Notes: generated from the letters alone by a model not told the origin. 64,000 nt of DNA from DASREM01 sp035652095 (GCA_035652095.1 DASREM010000014.1:183474-247473), one strand, 5' to 3'; positions 48,156-64,000 are shown, counted from the stretch's first letter. Made by a program: numbers and translations.

Positions 48156-49706
48156 CTAGGTCTCTTTGCTCCGGGAGCGCTTGCCGGAGCGCAGCGCCTG
48201 ATTTACTTCCGAAGCGGTTACCGCGTGGAAGCGCATGAAATTCGTCGAACCGGAAGACATCTGGGTTCCGGCGACCACTCCCAGCACGTCGCCCGGGCCG
48301 ATCTCGCCTTTCTGCACCAGGGCGCGCTCGGCGACTGCGACCATATCTTCGGAAGATCGAGCGAGCCCCCGGCGAACGGGATGCACTCCCCAGAGCAGGT
48401 TCATGCGGTTACAAACGGCTGGGACATTGCTGAAAGCGTAAATCTGGGTCTTGGGACGGTACTTCGAAATCAGCCGTGCGGTGTTGCCGCTTTCGGTGAA
48501 GACCGCGATGGCTCCCATGTGCAGATCTTCGGCGGCGTGCGCGATCGATTCGCAGATGGTTTCCGCGATAGACAGCTGGCGGTGATCGCGGCGCCGGCGC
48601 GGCAGCGTGAACTCCATCATTTTCTTCTCCGCCTCGACGACAATGCGGGACATCATGGCCACGGCTTCGCGGGGATAGCTTCCGCTGGCAGTCTCGGCCG
48701 AGAGCATCACGGCATCACTGCCGTCGAAGATCGCGTTGGCAACGTCACTGGCCTCGGCGCGCGTGGGGCGCGGGTTCTCGATCATGGACTCGAGCATCTG
48801 GGTTGCGGTGATGACCGGCTTGCGCCATTCCGAAGCGCGTCGAATCACGTGCTTCTGGATCACTGGGACCTTCTCCGGAGGCATCTCGACGCCAAGATCG
48901 CCGCGCGCAATCATGACACCGTCAGCGGCCTCGAAGATCGCTTCCAGGTGCTCGAGCGCCTGCGGCTTTTCGAGCTTGGCAATGACGGGAACATCGCTCC
49001 CCTGCTCGCGGATCAGGTGCTTCGCCGTGTTGACATCAGCGGCGGAGCGCACAAACGAGAGCGCCACCATGTCTACGCCCTGCTTCAGCCCGAATTCCAG
49101 GTCTCTGCGATCCTTGTCGGTGAGCGCAGGAATACTGAGCGCGGCTCCGGGCAGATTGATACCCTTATGCTCGCCAAGCATCCCGCCATTTACTACCTCG
49201 CATTCGATGTCTTCTCCATTCACTTTCGTTACCCGCAGTTCGATCAGCCCATCAGAGAGCAGGATGCGAAAGCCGGGGGTAACTTCGCGAGCCAGGTTCT
49301 GAAAGGTAGTAGAAATCCGGCTAGCGGTGCCGGGAATGTCGTGCGGAGTGATGGTCAGCTCGCTGCCGGTTTTGAGCAGCACCGGTTCGTGTCCCTTGAG
49401 CTTGCCGGTGCGGATCTTGGGGCCTTGCAGGTCCTGCAAAATGCAGATGGTACGGTCTTCTTTCTTCGCGGCGCGGCGCAAGCGGCCAATATTGCGCGCG
49501 TGCTCGGCGTGAGTGCCATGCGAGAAGTTCAGACGGGCAACGTCCATGCCGAGGCGCATGAGGTCCCGGATGGCGGGCTCGGAGTCGCAGGACGGTCCGA
49601 TGGTGCAAAGAATCTTGGCGCGGCGTTCGCGCGCGTGATTGCGTTCCGGCAACTCACCCGGACCAGAGAACTCTCCTGAAACCAGATCCAACTTGCCTTC
49701 TTTCAA
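48156..49706 (-). CDS. pyk: pyruvate kinase
   Basis: Last step of glycolysis: phosphoenolpyruvate and ADP to pyruvate and ATP. The 516-residue protein has KILCTIGPSCDSEPAIRDLM near the N-terminus, MDVARLNFSHGTHAEH, the catalytic-Lys signature VIAKLEKPQALEHLEAI, MIARGDLGVEMPPEKVP, and the C-terminal allosteric domain (about residues 380-500). The start is uncertain: TTG 49706 gives a 28-residue extension before the conserved region, while TTG 49652 (after a GGTGAG) gives a shorter one; no ATG fits. It lies 21 nt after the YihY-family gene. Confidence 0.95.
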   Translation of the reverse strand: MKEGKLDLVSGEFSGPGELPERNHARERRAKILCTIGPSCDSEPAIRDLMRLGMDVARLNFSHGTHAEHARNIGRLRRAAKKEDRTICILQDLQGPKIRTGKLKGHEPVLLKTGSELTITPHDIPGTASRISTTFQNLAREVTPGFRILLSDGLIELRVTKVNGEDIECEVVNGGMLGEHKGINLPGAALSIPALTDKDRRDLEFGLKQGVDMVALSFVRSAADVNTAKHLIREQGSDVPVIAKLEKPQALEHLEAIFEAADGVMIARGDLGVEMPPEKVPVIQKHVIRRASEWRKPVITATQMLESMIENPRPTRAEASDVANAIFDGSDAVMLSAETASGSYPREAVAMMSRIVVEAEKKMMEFTLPRRRRDHRQLSIAETICESIAHAAEDLHMGAIAVFTESGNTARLISKYRPKTQIYAFSNVPAVCNRMNLLWGVHPVRRGLARSSEDMVAVAERALVQKGEIGPGDVLGVVAGTQMSSGSTNFMRFHAVTASEVNQALRSGKRSRSKET

Positions 49707-49727
49707 GCGGGGTCCCCGAAAATGGAA

Positions 49728-50696
49728 CTACTCTGAGCGGACGAGTTTCGGCTCGCCCACAGCGCTCAATTCCTTGCCCAGGAATGCGCGCGGGAACAGC
49801 ATGGCATTGAACTCCGCACCGATCAACACGATCAGCGAGATCATGTACATCCAGACGAGCAAGGCGATGCCGACCCCGAGCGAGCCATAGATGATGCTGT
49901 AGTCGGCATAGCGCTGGAGGTACCAGCCGAAGACCAGGGTCGAGCCCAACCACAGCGCGGTCGCAAGAACGGCGCCCGGCAACACGCTGTGCCAGGGTTG
50001 GGTGCGCGGAACCGCGTTGTGATAAATCAGCGCGATCACCGCAATGCTGGTGAGCGTGGCAATCAGCCAGCGAATGGCCGTCCACATGAGCAGGACGTAG
50101 AAACCGAATTCGTGATTGAGATGGAACAGGATGCGGGTCTCGATGCGGCTGCCAAAGGCGACCAGCACGGTGGCGAAGGTCAAGGGAATTCCGGCCAGGA
50201 TCACCAGGGCGAAAGCGATGAAGCGTTCCTTGATCAAACCCCAGATCTTTGGCAGTTCATAGCAGCGGCGGAACCCTTCCATCCACGAAACCATGACGCC
50301 GGAGGCGGTCCATAGGGTCAGCAGGGACGTGGTGATCAACAAGCCGACCGGACGTTGATTGGTTCCTTTCAGATAGGCAATGGCAGTGGCGCTGCCCGCG
50401 GGCAGAATGCGTCCCAGGGCATATGAAATTTCGCGCAGGTAGGCTTCTCCCTTGCGAGAGGTGGCCAGGACCGAACCGACGACCAGCAGGAGCGGGAAGA
50501 AAGTAAGGATCGCGGAATATGCGGAAGCCTTGGCGATAGCGAAGGCGTCGTGCTCAAAAGCCCGCCAGATGGCGAGACGAAACAGGCGCAGGAAGCGCAA
50601 CATGGTCTGAGCCAGACTATGTTCCGCGGGCTCGGGACGCAACTCGGAAACGAGCCGGGGAGCCTTCTGTTGCAAGTGCTCTGGGTTAGCGTGCAT
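49728..50696 (-). CDS. YihY/BrkB-family membrane protein
   Basis: A 322-residue protein with six predicted membrane helices. AYSAILTFFPLLLVVGSVLA near residue 60 and the C-terminal YGSLGVGIALLVWMYMISLI plus VLIGAEFNAML are the family signatures. The family was once misnamed ribonuclease BN; its role is unresolved, perhaps transport or export. The first 30 residues are hydrophilic. The gene sits between rpoC and pyk on the same strand; a hairpin after rpoC lies just upstream. Confidence 0.9.
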   Translation of the reverse strand: MHANPEHLQQKAPRLVSELRPEPAEHSLAQTMLRFLRLFRLAIWRAFEHDAFAIAKASAYSAILTFFPLLLVVGSVLATSRKGEAYLREISYALGRILPAGSATAIAYLKGTNQRPVGLLITTSLLTLWTASGVMVSWMEGFRRCYELPKIWGLIKERFIAFALVILAGIPLTFATVLVAFGSRIETRILFHLNHEFGFYVLLMWTAIRWLIATLTSIAVIALIYHNAVPRTQPWHSVLPGAVLATALWLGSTLVFGWYLQRYADYSIIYGSLGVGIALLVWMYMISLIVLIGAEFNAMLFPRAFLGKELSAVGEPKLVRSE

Positions 50697-50716
50697 GGGC
50701 TCCTAGAAACGAGCGA

Positions 50717-50738
50717 AGGGGCGGATCGCTCCGCCCCT
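50717..50738 (-). terminator. hairpin after rpoC
   Basis: AGGGGCGG (50717-50724) and CCGCCCCT (50731-50738) form an 8-bp stem with a 6-nt loop, 15 nt past the rpoC stop. Downstream on the minus strand the sequence is only weakly T-rich (TTCGCTCGTTT), so termination may be partial. Confidence 0.55.
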
Positions 50739-50753
50739 CACCACTTCTTCGGA

Positions 50754-54944
<4,191 letters not shown>

Positions 54945-54974
54945 GGTGTTCCTCCACTTCCTGCTCTCTCCAGC

Positions 54975-55130
54975 AGTACCGAGTACCTAGTACCGAGTAC
55001 CTGGCCTGCTTTTTCCTGGTTCCGACAGGTTTCGAGAGCGATAAACCGTCGGAACTGTCTCCTAAGATCTTGTTTGCTCAACCGAGGTCCCTGGCACCAA
55101 TTCGTCACTCGGTACTAGGTACTCGGTACT
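54975..55130. repeat. 24-bp inverted repeat (AGTACC family) between rpoB and rpoC
   Basis: The 24-mer AGTACCGAGTACCTAGTACC plus GAGT occurs at 54975-54998 on the plus strand and at 55130-55107 on the minus strand, exact in both. They are separated by 108 nt. The copy next to rpoB begins 5 nt after its stop. A third identical 24-mer is at the purL end (4477-4454, minus). Confidence 0.95.
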
Positions 55131-55135
55131 AGCAA

Positions 55136-59611
<4,476 letters not shown>

Positions 59612-60054
59612 CAAGAACTCCCAATCTTCAAAGCGCAGCCGAGGGCTGCGACAAACCGCGGACAGTGGGCGCGCAGAGCGCGCCGCGGTACCTACCTGCT
59701 AAGAATATGGAGACACACGTATGCGCCCGTGGGGACAAGCTTCCCCGCAGGCGCCAATGGCGGCGCTTAGTCTCTGTTGAAATTTGTTCTTCCGCGCCAG
59801 TCTCTTAGGCCTGTTCCCGTCCCGCCGCCAGCCGGGACAGTTGCCAAAATCGTTGAGCTCCCCTTCTCCGCCCCTGGGCTGTCGGAGTGGAAGGGTAGCC
59901 GTTCTGTGAATGAAAGTGGGGAAGCGGTGTTGATTTAGATGCTAACACCGCTCTCCACGATTCACCAGTCATAGATCGCAGAGGCCCCGCGTTCCTGCGC
60001 GCTGATTGAGCAGTAACCCGTTACCAGGCACAAGCTTACAGGGCCACGCGACAA
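59612..60054 (-). other. long structured rplL-rpoB intergenic leader
   Basis: No gene is visible in 443 bases. On the minus strand several hairpins can form. GCGGTGTT (59951-59944) pairs with AACACCGC (59931-59924) across a 12-nt loop. GTCCCG pairs with CGGGAC around 59819-59838. GCGCG/CGCGC pairs occur near 59675-59690. GCAGCC/GGCTGC occurs just before rpoB. In other bacteria this gap has an attenuator and RNase site that lower rpoBC output relative to ribosomal proteins; the same role is inferred here. I see no consensus promoter. Confidence 0.55.
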
Positions 60055-60438
60055 CTACTTAACTTCAACCGTCGCTCCCGCTTCGGTGAACTTCTTCTTG
60101 ATCGTCTCCGCCTCTTCCTTGGAGACGCCTTCTTTAATGCTCTTCGGCGCGCCGTCCACCAGGTCCTTGGCTTCCTTCAAGCCGAGGCTGGTAACTTCGC
60201 GGACAGCCTTAATCACGTTGATCTTATTGGCGCCCACTTCCTTGAGAACCACGGTGAACTCCGTCTTCTCTTCCGCAGGAGCCGCACCCGCCGCCGCGCC
60301 ACCGCCGCCGGCCATCATGACCGGGGCCGCAGCCGCGGCCGAGACGCCAAGACGCTCTTCAAGCTTCTTCACCAATTGCGCTGCATCGAGCAACGACAAG
60401 CCTACGATTGAGTCTTCCAACTGCTGCAAATCCGCCAT
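60055..60438 (-). CDS. rplL: 50S ribosomal protein L7/L12
   Basis: A 127-residue stalk protein. The N-terminal dimerisation helices (LQQLEDSIVGLSLLDAAQLV) are followed by an Ala/Gly/Met-rich hinge (AAAAAPVMMAGGGGAAAGAA). The C-terminal factor-binding domain has KTEFTVVLKEVGANKINVIK and VREVTSLGLKEAKDLVDGAP. Several copies per ribosome recruit translation GTPases. GGAG lies 8 nt before the ATG. It follows rplJ by 177 nt. Confidence 0.98.
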   Translation of the reverse strand: MADLQQLEDSIVGLSLLDAAQLVKKLEERLGVSAAAAAPVMMAGGGGAAAGAAPAEEKTEFTVVLKEVGANKINVIKAVREVTSLGLKEAKDLVDGAPKSIKEGVSKEEAETIKKKFTEAGATVEVK

Positions 60439-60580
60439 GTCCGTGTCTCCAATTGAATTATCGATTTGTTGATTTCATCGTCCCGGGCCAAAGTTTCCAG
60501 TGCGACCAGGCTTTCCATCTCCGCGCCAGACAACGCAGAAGATTTCAGCCGCGCAACCCTCGGCCAGGACAACTAAACCC

Positions 60581-60605
60581 TTTCGGGCGGCCTTCCGCCC
60601 CGAAA
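60581..60605 (-). promoter_or_regulatory. strong hairpin between rplJ and rplL
   Basis: TTTCGGGCGG (60581-60590) pairs with CCGCCCCGAAA (60595-60605) with one bulged C and a 4-nt loop, starting 11 nt after the rplJ stop. There is no T-tract. It could stabilise or process the mRNA, so that rplL is made in excess over rplJ as the stalk requires. Confidence 0.6.
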
Positions 60606-60615
60606 CTTTCTTGAA

Positions 60616-61164
60616 CTACACTCCTTGCGGTGCGTCGTTCTTGAATTTTTCCTTTTCCACGCCCTGGTTGATGACCACCGCCAGGTCTTTCCCAACCGCA
60701 TTCATGACCGTGACCAGGCGTTGCGCCGGGGCATTGATCAGGAACAGAAGCTTGGAGTAGATCTCTTCCTTCGAGGGCATGGTCGCCAGAGCCTGGATCT
60801 CGTTGATCGAGATCACCCGGCCTTCAACCACACCCGCCTTGAAGGTGAATTCAGGATTGTCCTTCGAGTACTTGGCCAGGGCCTTGGCTAACGCCACCGG
60901 GTCGCCCTCGGTGTAAGCAATCGAGGTCACGCCCGAGAGCTTTTCGAGGATTGACTCCACTTTGGTGCCTTTCGCCGCGCGCTTGGCCAAGGTGTTCTTG
61001 ACCACCCGGTACTTCGCGCCGGAACTGCGAAGAGTTTTGCGCAGTTCGTAATCCTGGGCCACGGTGAGCTTCGAGTAGGTCGCGACAATCATGTTCGAAA
61101 CTTTCTTCAACTCACCACTGAGTTTTTCAACTTGCTCGTTCTTTTTCGCTCTGGTGACAGCCAT
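60616..61164 (-). CDS. rplJ: 50S ribosomal protein L10
   Basis: A 182-residue protein that anchors L7/L12 dimers to 23S rRNA. It starts AVTRAKKNEQVEKLSGELKK and contains the rRNA-binding region YRVVKNTLAKRAAKG. The C-terminal helix (about residues 135-170) binds L12 dimers. It lies 47 nt after rplA in the same transcript. AGGA lies about 9 nt before the ATG. Confidence 0.97.
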   Translation of the reverse strand: MAVTRAKKNEQVEKLSGELKKVSNMIVATYSKLTVAQDYELRKTLRSSGAKYRVVKNTLAKRAAKGTKVESILEKLSGVTSIAYTEGDPVALAKALAKYSKDNPEFTFKAGVVEGRVISINEIQALATMPSKEEIYSKLLFLINAPAQRLVTVMNAVGKDLAVVINQGVEKEKFKNDAPQGV

Positions 61165-61211
61165 GTTCCTGATCCTTTTTGATCTCGTTTAAGGACGATG
61201 AGCGTCCGCTA

Positions 61212-61919
61212 CTACGCCTTGGCAGCGGTCTCCACCGCGCTGGTATCGATCGGAATTCCCGGACCCATCGTCGAACTCAAATAGCACCCCTTCACGTATT
61301 TGCCCTTGGCAACGGTCGGCTTCGCCTTGACCACGCTAGTAATCACCACCGTGGCGTTCTCAACCAACTTCTCGGGCGGAAACGAAATTTTGCCCACCGG
61401 CACGTGAACCAGCGCAGTCTTGTCGGTCCGGAATTCGACTTTTCCGGCTTTGACTTCCTGGACCGCCCTACCCACGTCGAAGGTCACCGTACCCGTCTTT
61501 GGATTGGGCATCAGCCCCTTAGGGCCGAGCACCTTGCCCAGGCGTCCCACGGACTTCATTACGTCGGGCGTGGCGATCAGAGCATCGAAATCGGTCCAGT
61601 TCTCTTTCTGGATTTTCTCGACCATTTCCTCGCCGCCGACGAAGTCGGCTCCAGCCGCTTCCGCTTCCCGCACCTTTTCGCCGGTTGCAATAACCAGGAC
61701 TTTTTTCGACTTGCCCAGTCCGTGCGGCAGCACAACAGTGCCGCGGACCATCTGATCCGCGTGTTTGGGATCTACCCCAAGACGCATGGTGATTTCGACG
61801 GTCTCGTCGAACTTTGCGTACTTGATCTTCTGCAGCAAAGGCACCGCGTCCTGTAACACGTAAGGACGAGGCTCGACTGCCTTCCTCGCCTTCTCGATAT
61901 TTTTCCCTGACTTCTTCAT
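61212..61919 (-). CDS. rplA: 50S ribosomal protein L1
   Basis: A 235-residue protein of the L1 stalk, which takes part in E-site tRNA release and in E. coli represses its own operon. Typical phrases are KFDETVEITMRLGVDPKHAD, VVLPHGLGKSKKVLVIATGE and LGPKGLMPNPKTGTVT. ATG 61919 is chosen because GGAGG lies 4 nt upstream; a start at 61937 would lack a site. It follows rplK by about 80 nt. Confidence 0.98.
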   Translation of the reverse strand: MKKSGKNIEKARKAVEPRPYVLQDAVPLLQKIKYAKFDETVEITMRLGVDPKHADQMVRGTVVLPHGLGKSKKVLVIATGEKVREAEAAGADFVGGEEMVEKIQKENWTDFDALIATPDVMKSVGRLGKVLGPKGLMPNPKTGTVTFDVGRAVQEVKAGKVEFRTDKTALVHVPVGKISFPPEKLVENATVVITSVVKAKPTVAKGKYVKGCYLSSTMGPGIPIDTSAVETAAKA

Positions 61920-61998
61920 TTTTCCTCCGTCTCCCACCGCGCATCGTTGCCCTGATGAGCCGTAGTGTTGTTGACCTTGGCCGCCGGATGGCGGGCGA

Positions 61999-62430
61999 TT
62001 ACCCTATGACTTCAATTCCCATGGAGCGCGCTGTCCCGCGGATGCTCTTGATCGCGGACTCGACCGACGCAGCATTCAGGTCCGGCATCTTCTGCTTGGC
62101 GATGTCCTCGACCTGTTTCGCCGTCACCTTGCCAACTTTGTCTTTATTGGGCGCACCCGCGCCCTTCGCAATCCCAGCCGCCCGCTTGAGGAGAATTGAG
62201 GCCGGGGGCGTCTTGGTGATGAAGGTGAACGAGCGGTCGCTGTAGACCGTCACCACCACCGGGATGATGAGCCCTTCCAATTCCTTCTGGCTGGTGCGCG
62301 CGTTGAACTGCTTGCAGAATTCCATGATGTTGATCTGCGCCTGGCCGAGCGCCGGTCCTACCGGAGGCGCTGGAGTTGCTTTGCCGGCCGCGATCTGGAG
62401 CTTTACGAAACCTGTTGCTTTCTTCGCCAT
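61999..62430 (-). CDS. rplK: 50S ribosomal protein L11
   Basis: A 143-residue protein of the GTPase-associated centre. It starts KKATGFVKLQIAAGKATPAP, then PVGPALGQAQINIMEFCKQF, and has the C-terminal rRNA-binding segment RGTARSMGIEV. GAGAAG lies a few bases before the ATG. It follows nusG by about 47 nt in the standard order. Confidence 0.98.
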   Translation of the reverse strand: MAKKATGFVKLQIAAGKATPAPPVGPALGQAQINIMEFCKQFNARTSQKELEGLIIPVVVTVYSDRSFTFITKTPPASILLKRAAGIAKGAGAPNKDKVGKVTAKQVEDIAKQKMPDLNAASVESAIKSIRGTARSMGIEVIG

Positions 62431-62477
62431 AAGTTCTTCTCTTGGTTGTCAACTCGCCGTCGACAATCGAAAATTTG

Positions 62478-63122
62478 TTAAGTAACGACTTTCTCTACCT
62501 GCCCGAACTCGAGTTCGACCGGGGTCGAGCGTCCGAAGATGGTGACCATGACTTTCAAAGTCTCGCGGTCTTCGTTCACCTCGTCCACGATGCCGGTGAA
62601 GCTGGCAAAGGGACCCTCGGTGATGCGCACTGACTCGTTTTTCTCGAACTTGACCTTGAGCTTCGGCTTGTCCTTGCCCTCGCTCACGCGGAAGACAATG
62701 TGCTGAACTTCTTCTTCCGACAACGGGGTCGGCTGCTGCCCGGTGCCGACAAAGCCAGTCACACGCGGGGTGGACTTCACCACATGCCATACATGGTCAT
62801 CCATGTCCATTTCAACCAGGACGTATCCGGGATAGAACATGCGCTCGGTGGTGTACTTCTTGCCGCCACGGACCTCGGTGACGGGCTCGGTCGGGATCAG
62901 AACTTTGCCGATTTTTTCCTGCAATCCGAACGCCTGGACACGCGATTCCAGCGACTCTTTCACTTTGCGCTCAAATCCCGAATAGGAGTGGATGATGTAC
63001 CACTTCATGTTGGGATTGGTGTGTAGCTCGGGAGCGCCGGCTTGCGTCGCATCGCCCGTGACTGCGTTCTTTTCTTCTTCCGCCATAATGTGCTGCAAAG
63101 TTACAGCGTCCTTCCTTGGCAT
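62478..63122 (-). CDS. nusG: transcription termination/antitermination protein NusG
   Basis: Binds RNA polymerase to suppress pausing and links it to Rho or ribosomes. The 214-residue form has an unusual N-terminal extension of about 38 residues rich in acidic residues before the NGN domain (MKWYIIHSYSGFERKVKESL). The NGN domain includes FYPGYVLVEMDMDDHVWHVV. A linker and a C-terminal KOW domain follow (ITEGPFASFTGIVDEVNEDR). ATG 63122 overlaps the secE TGA as TGATG, which suggests coupling; ATG 63086 (MAEEEKNAV) is a good alternative. Neither has a clear Shine-Dalgarno. Confidence 0.95.
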   Translation of the reverse strand: MPRKDAVTLQHIMAEEEKNAVTGDATQAGAPELHTNPNMKWYIIHSYSGFERKVKESLESRVQAFGLQEKIGKVLIPTEPVTEVRGGKKYTTERMFYPGYVLVEMDMDDHVWHVVKSTPRVTGFVGTGQQPTPLSEEEVQHIVFRVSEGKDKPKLKVKFEKNESVRITEGPFASFTGIVDEVNEDRETLKVMVTIFGRSTPVELEFGQVEKVVT

Positions 63123-63397
63123 CAGCGATGCGTCAAATATTTGAAGAGGTAGTTGATGCCGCTTCCGATGGTGTTGTCGACGATCCAGAAATACAGGCCG
63201 AACAGGAACACGGTAATGATTACTACCGCCGTGGTGGCGCGCACTTCCTTAAACGAGGGCGCAGTGACTTTTTTCATTTCAGTGCGCACATCGTTGTAAA
63301 AAGCCTTGGTCCGCTCCGGCCAGGACTTGATGCGATCACCGAAGCTGCCACCGGCGGATGCTAGTGTATTTGCCATTTTCTTCGTCTCGACTGCCAT
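63122..63397 (-). CDS. secE: preprotein translocase subunit SecE
   Basis: A 91-residue essential subunit of the SecYEG channel. The amphipathic helix with the conserved RTKAFYNDVRTEMKKVTAPS segment precedes one transmembrane helix (TTAVVIITVFLFGLYFWIVD). ATG 63397 is chosen because GGAG lies 5 nt upstream. It begins 38 nt after tRNA-Trp, the arrangement seen in many bacteria, and overlaps nusG. Confidence 0.95.
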   Translation of the reverse strand: MAVETKKMANTLASAGGSFGDRIKSWPERTKAFYNDVRTEMKKVTAPSFKEVRATTAVVIITVFLFGLYFWIVDNTIGSGINYLFKYLTHR

Positions 63398-63434
63398 CAC
63401 CACTCCTGGCCTGAACGGCTTCCCTCTTGAACTC

Positions 63435-63510
63435 TGGCAGGGGCGGAGGGATTCGAACCCCCAAGTTCGGTTTTGGAGACCGACAGTTTAACCGTTGAGC
63501 TTACGCCCCT
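63435..63510 (-). tRNA. tRNA-Trp (anticodon CCA)
   Basis: On the minus strand the acceptor arms AGGGGCG (63510-63504) and CGCCCCT (63445-63439) pair perfectly. The anticodon arm reads TCGGT-CTCCAAA-ACCGA with anticodon CCA in the loop, and the T arm contains GGTTCGAATCC. The discriminator base is G, and CCA is encoded at 63437-63435. It sits between rpmG and secE, its usual place. Confidence 0.97.
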
Positions 63511-63526
63511 GTTTTCAATTTGCGAA

Positions 63527-63592
63527 TTGCCAGATTTTCGAATTGACGAATTTGAAAATCCGACGATTCTAAAATCCAACAATTCGTCAATT
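63527..63592. repeat. AATTGACGAATT inverted-repeat array overlapping the rpmG stop
   Basis: AATTGACGAATT (63541-63552) and AATTCGTCAATT (63581-63592) are perfect 12-bp inverses with a 28-nt loop. Related AATT/GATTTTC units fill the rest. The second arm includes two bases of the rpmG TAA stop. The array lies between rpmG and tRNA-Trp. Confidence 0.9.
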
Positions 63593-63743
63593 ACTTCACT
63601 TCTTTATGCGGCGTATGCTTCCGGCAACGGTTGCAAAACTTCTTCAACTCGATGCGATCCGGGGTCGTCTTCCGGTTCTTGGTCTTCGAGTAGTTCCGCT
63701 CCTTGCACTCACCGCACTGCATGGTAATAATCTCTCGGGGCAT
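63591..63743 (-). CDS. rpmG: 50S ribosomal protein L33
   Basis: A 50-residue protein of the large subunit. The sequence MPREIITMQCGECKERNYSK, then FCNRCRKHTPHKEVK, is a zinc-binding L33 with two CxxC pairs (CGEC and CNRC). GGGAG lies 7 nt before the ATG at 63743. It is placed between tuf and tRNA-Trp as in many bacteria. The reading frame ends within an inverted-repeat array. Confidence 0.96.
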   Translation of the reverse strand: MPREIITMQCGECKERNYSKTKNRKTTPDRIELKKFCNRCRKHTPHKEVK

Positions 63744-63869
63744 TGCTAAACTCCCTTAAATTGCAGAAGGAGGAATTAAGAATGCAGAAGTACTTCAGCT
63801 TTCAATTCTGCATTCGGACTTCAAACGTCTGCCTTCTCACTCGGTACTCGGTACTCGCAACTCGGTACT
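63744..63869 (-). repeat. tuf-rpmG junction: AGTACCGAGT array and AATGCAGAAGT segments
   Basis: Read on the minus strand, 3 nt after the tuf stop, AGTACCGAGTTGCGAGTACC plus GAGTACCGAG (63869-63840) matches the dinG-side array at 29 of 30. Farther on, AGAATGCAGAAGT (63779-63791, plus strand) and its partial inverse (TTCTGCATTC near 63806) recall the array after the permease gene. Confidence 0.9.
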
Positions 63870-63872
63870 GAC

Positions 63873-64000
63873 CTACTGGATAATCTCGCTGATCGTTCCA
63901 GCGCCTACAGTATGCCCGCCTTCGCGAATCGCGAAGCGCAGACCTTTCTCCATGGCCACCGGCGTGATCAACTCGATCACCAGGCTCACGTTGTCGCCCG
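63873..64000 (-). CDS. tuf: elongation factor Tu, C-terminal fragment
   Basis: Only the last 41 codons are in the window; the gene continues past the right edge. GDNVSLVIELITPVAMEKGL and RFAIREGGHTVGAGTISEII are the conserved end of the EF-Tu third domain, which delivers aminoacyl-tRNA to the ribosome. The stop is TAG at 63873-63875. rpmG follows on the same strand. Confidence 0.97.
   Translation of the reverse strand, partial: GDNVSLVIELITPVAMEKGLRFAIREGGHTVGAGTISEIIQ

Noticed and set aside
54975..55130. Insertion sequence between rpoB and rpoC, suggested by the 24-bp inverted repeats
   Set aside because: The interior of 108 nt has no reading frame, no target duplication is visible, and single copies of the same 24-mer occur without a partner at purL.

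Overview
The window looks like a chromosomal segment of an acidobacterium, probably from the Koribacter/Terriglobia group. It is GC-rich. It carries a receiver-DUF4388 regulator, Ser/Thr kinase-TPR proteins, tandem MacB-like permeases, a TIGR03118 secreted protein and a DUF6580 protein, and its RpoB has an extra Cys-rich segment. The placement is inferred from gene content and protein sequence; no 16S rRNA gene is present. I see no prophage, transposase, CRISPR array or defence island. The content is mostly housekeeping.

Layout. 1-2605 (minus): a partial secreted parvulin and a secreted protein of unknown function. 2981-6771 (minus): purL then purF, purine synthesis. 7158-11081 (plus): selB (selenocysteine elongation factor), a GNAT acetyltransferase, trmFO. 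11177-15470 (plus): two MacB-like permeases, an unknown membrane protein, an orphan ExbD. 15578-19077: der (minus) and a DinG/XPD-type helicase (plus), divergent. 19358-21297 (plus): queD-queE-queC, preQ0 synthesis. 21341-23823 (plus): a secreted TPR protein and a PilT-like ATPase. 23921-27834 (plus): moeA, moaC, a receiver-DUF4388 regulator, mogA and a DedA-like protein. 27892-36418: membrane proteins, a YdjM-like protein, a lipid kinase, a DinB protein, a secreted TPR protein, and a Ser/Thr kinase with TPRs. 36581-43259: GNAT, ligA, a TIGR03118 protein, a HIT protein and rpsA. 43372-50696: small carboxypeptidase-regulatory-like proteins, a LysW-like zinc ribbon, an M28 peptidase, rhomboid, an alpha/beta hydrolase, pyk and a YihY-family protein. 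50754-64000 (minus): the classical transcription/translation cluster tuf-rpmG-tRNA-Trp-secE-nusG-rplK-rplA-rplJ-rplL-rpoB-rpoC.

The most unusual signal is non-coding. At least ten genes end in, or are followed within a few bases by, short quasi-tandem arrays with periods of about 7-9 nt. Several array families (AGTACCGAGT, GGTTTCAA, GTTGATG, ATTTGGC, AATGCAGAAGT, AATTGACGAATT) recur in the window. The AGTACCGAGT family always lies in the same orientation directly 3' of the stop codon of dinG, tuf, purL and rpoB. It supplies the last codons and stop of purL and builds a 24-bp perfect inverted repeat between rpoB and rpoC. The GGTTTCAA family also occurs in frame inside the Der interdomain linker. 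Two further layers are a 46-nt double-hairpin REP-like element (two near-identical copies plus two relatives) and a 113-bp MITE-like inverted repeat. Several genes (selB, dinG, ligA, moeA, a GNAT gene, a HIT gene) have a -10-like hexamer 6-9 nt before the start codon and no Shine-Dalgarno sequence, which suggests leaderless transcripts.
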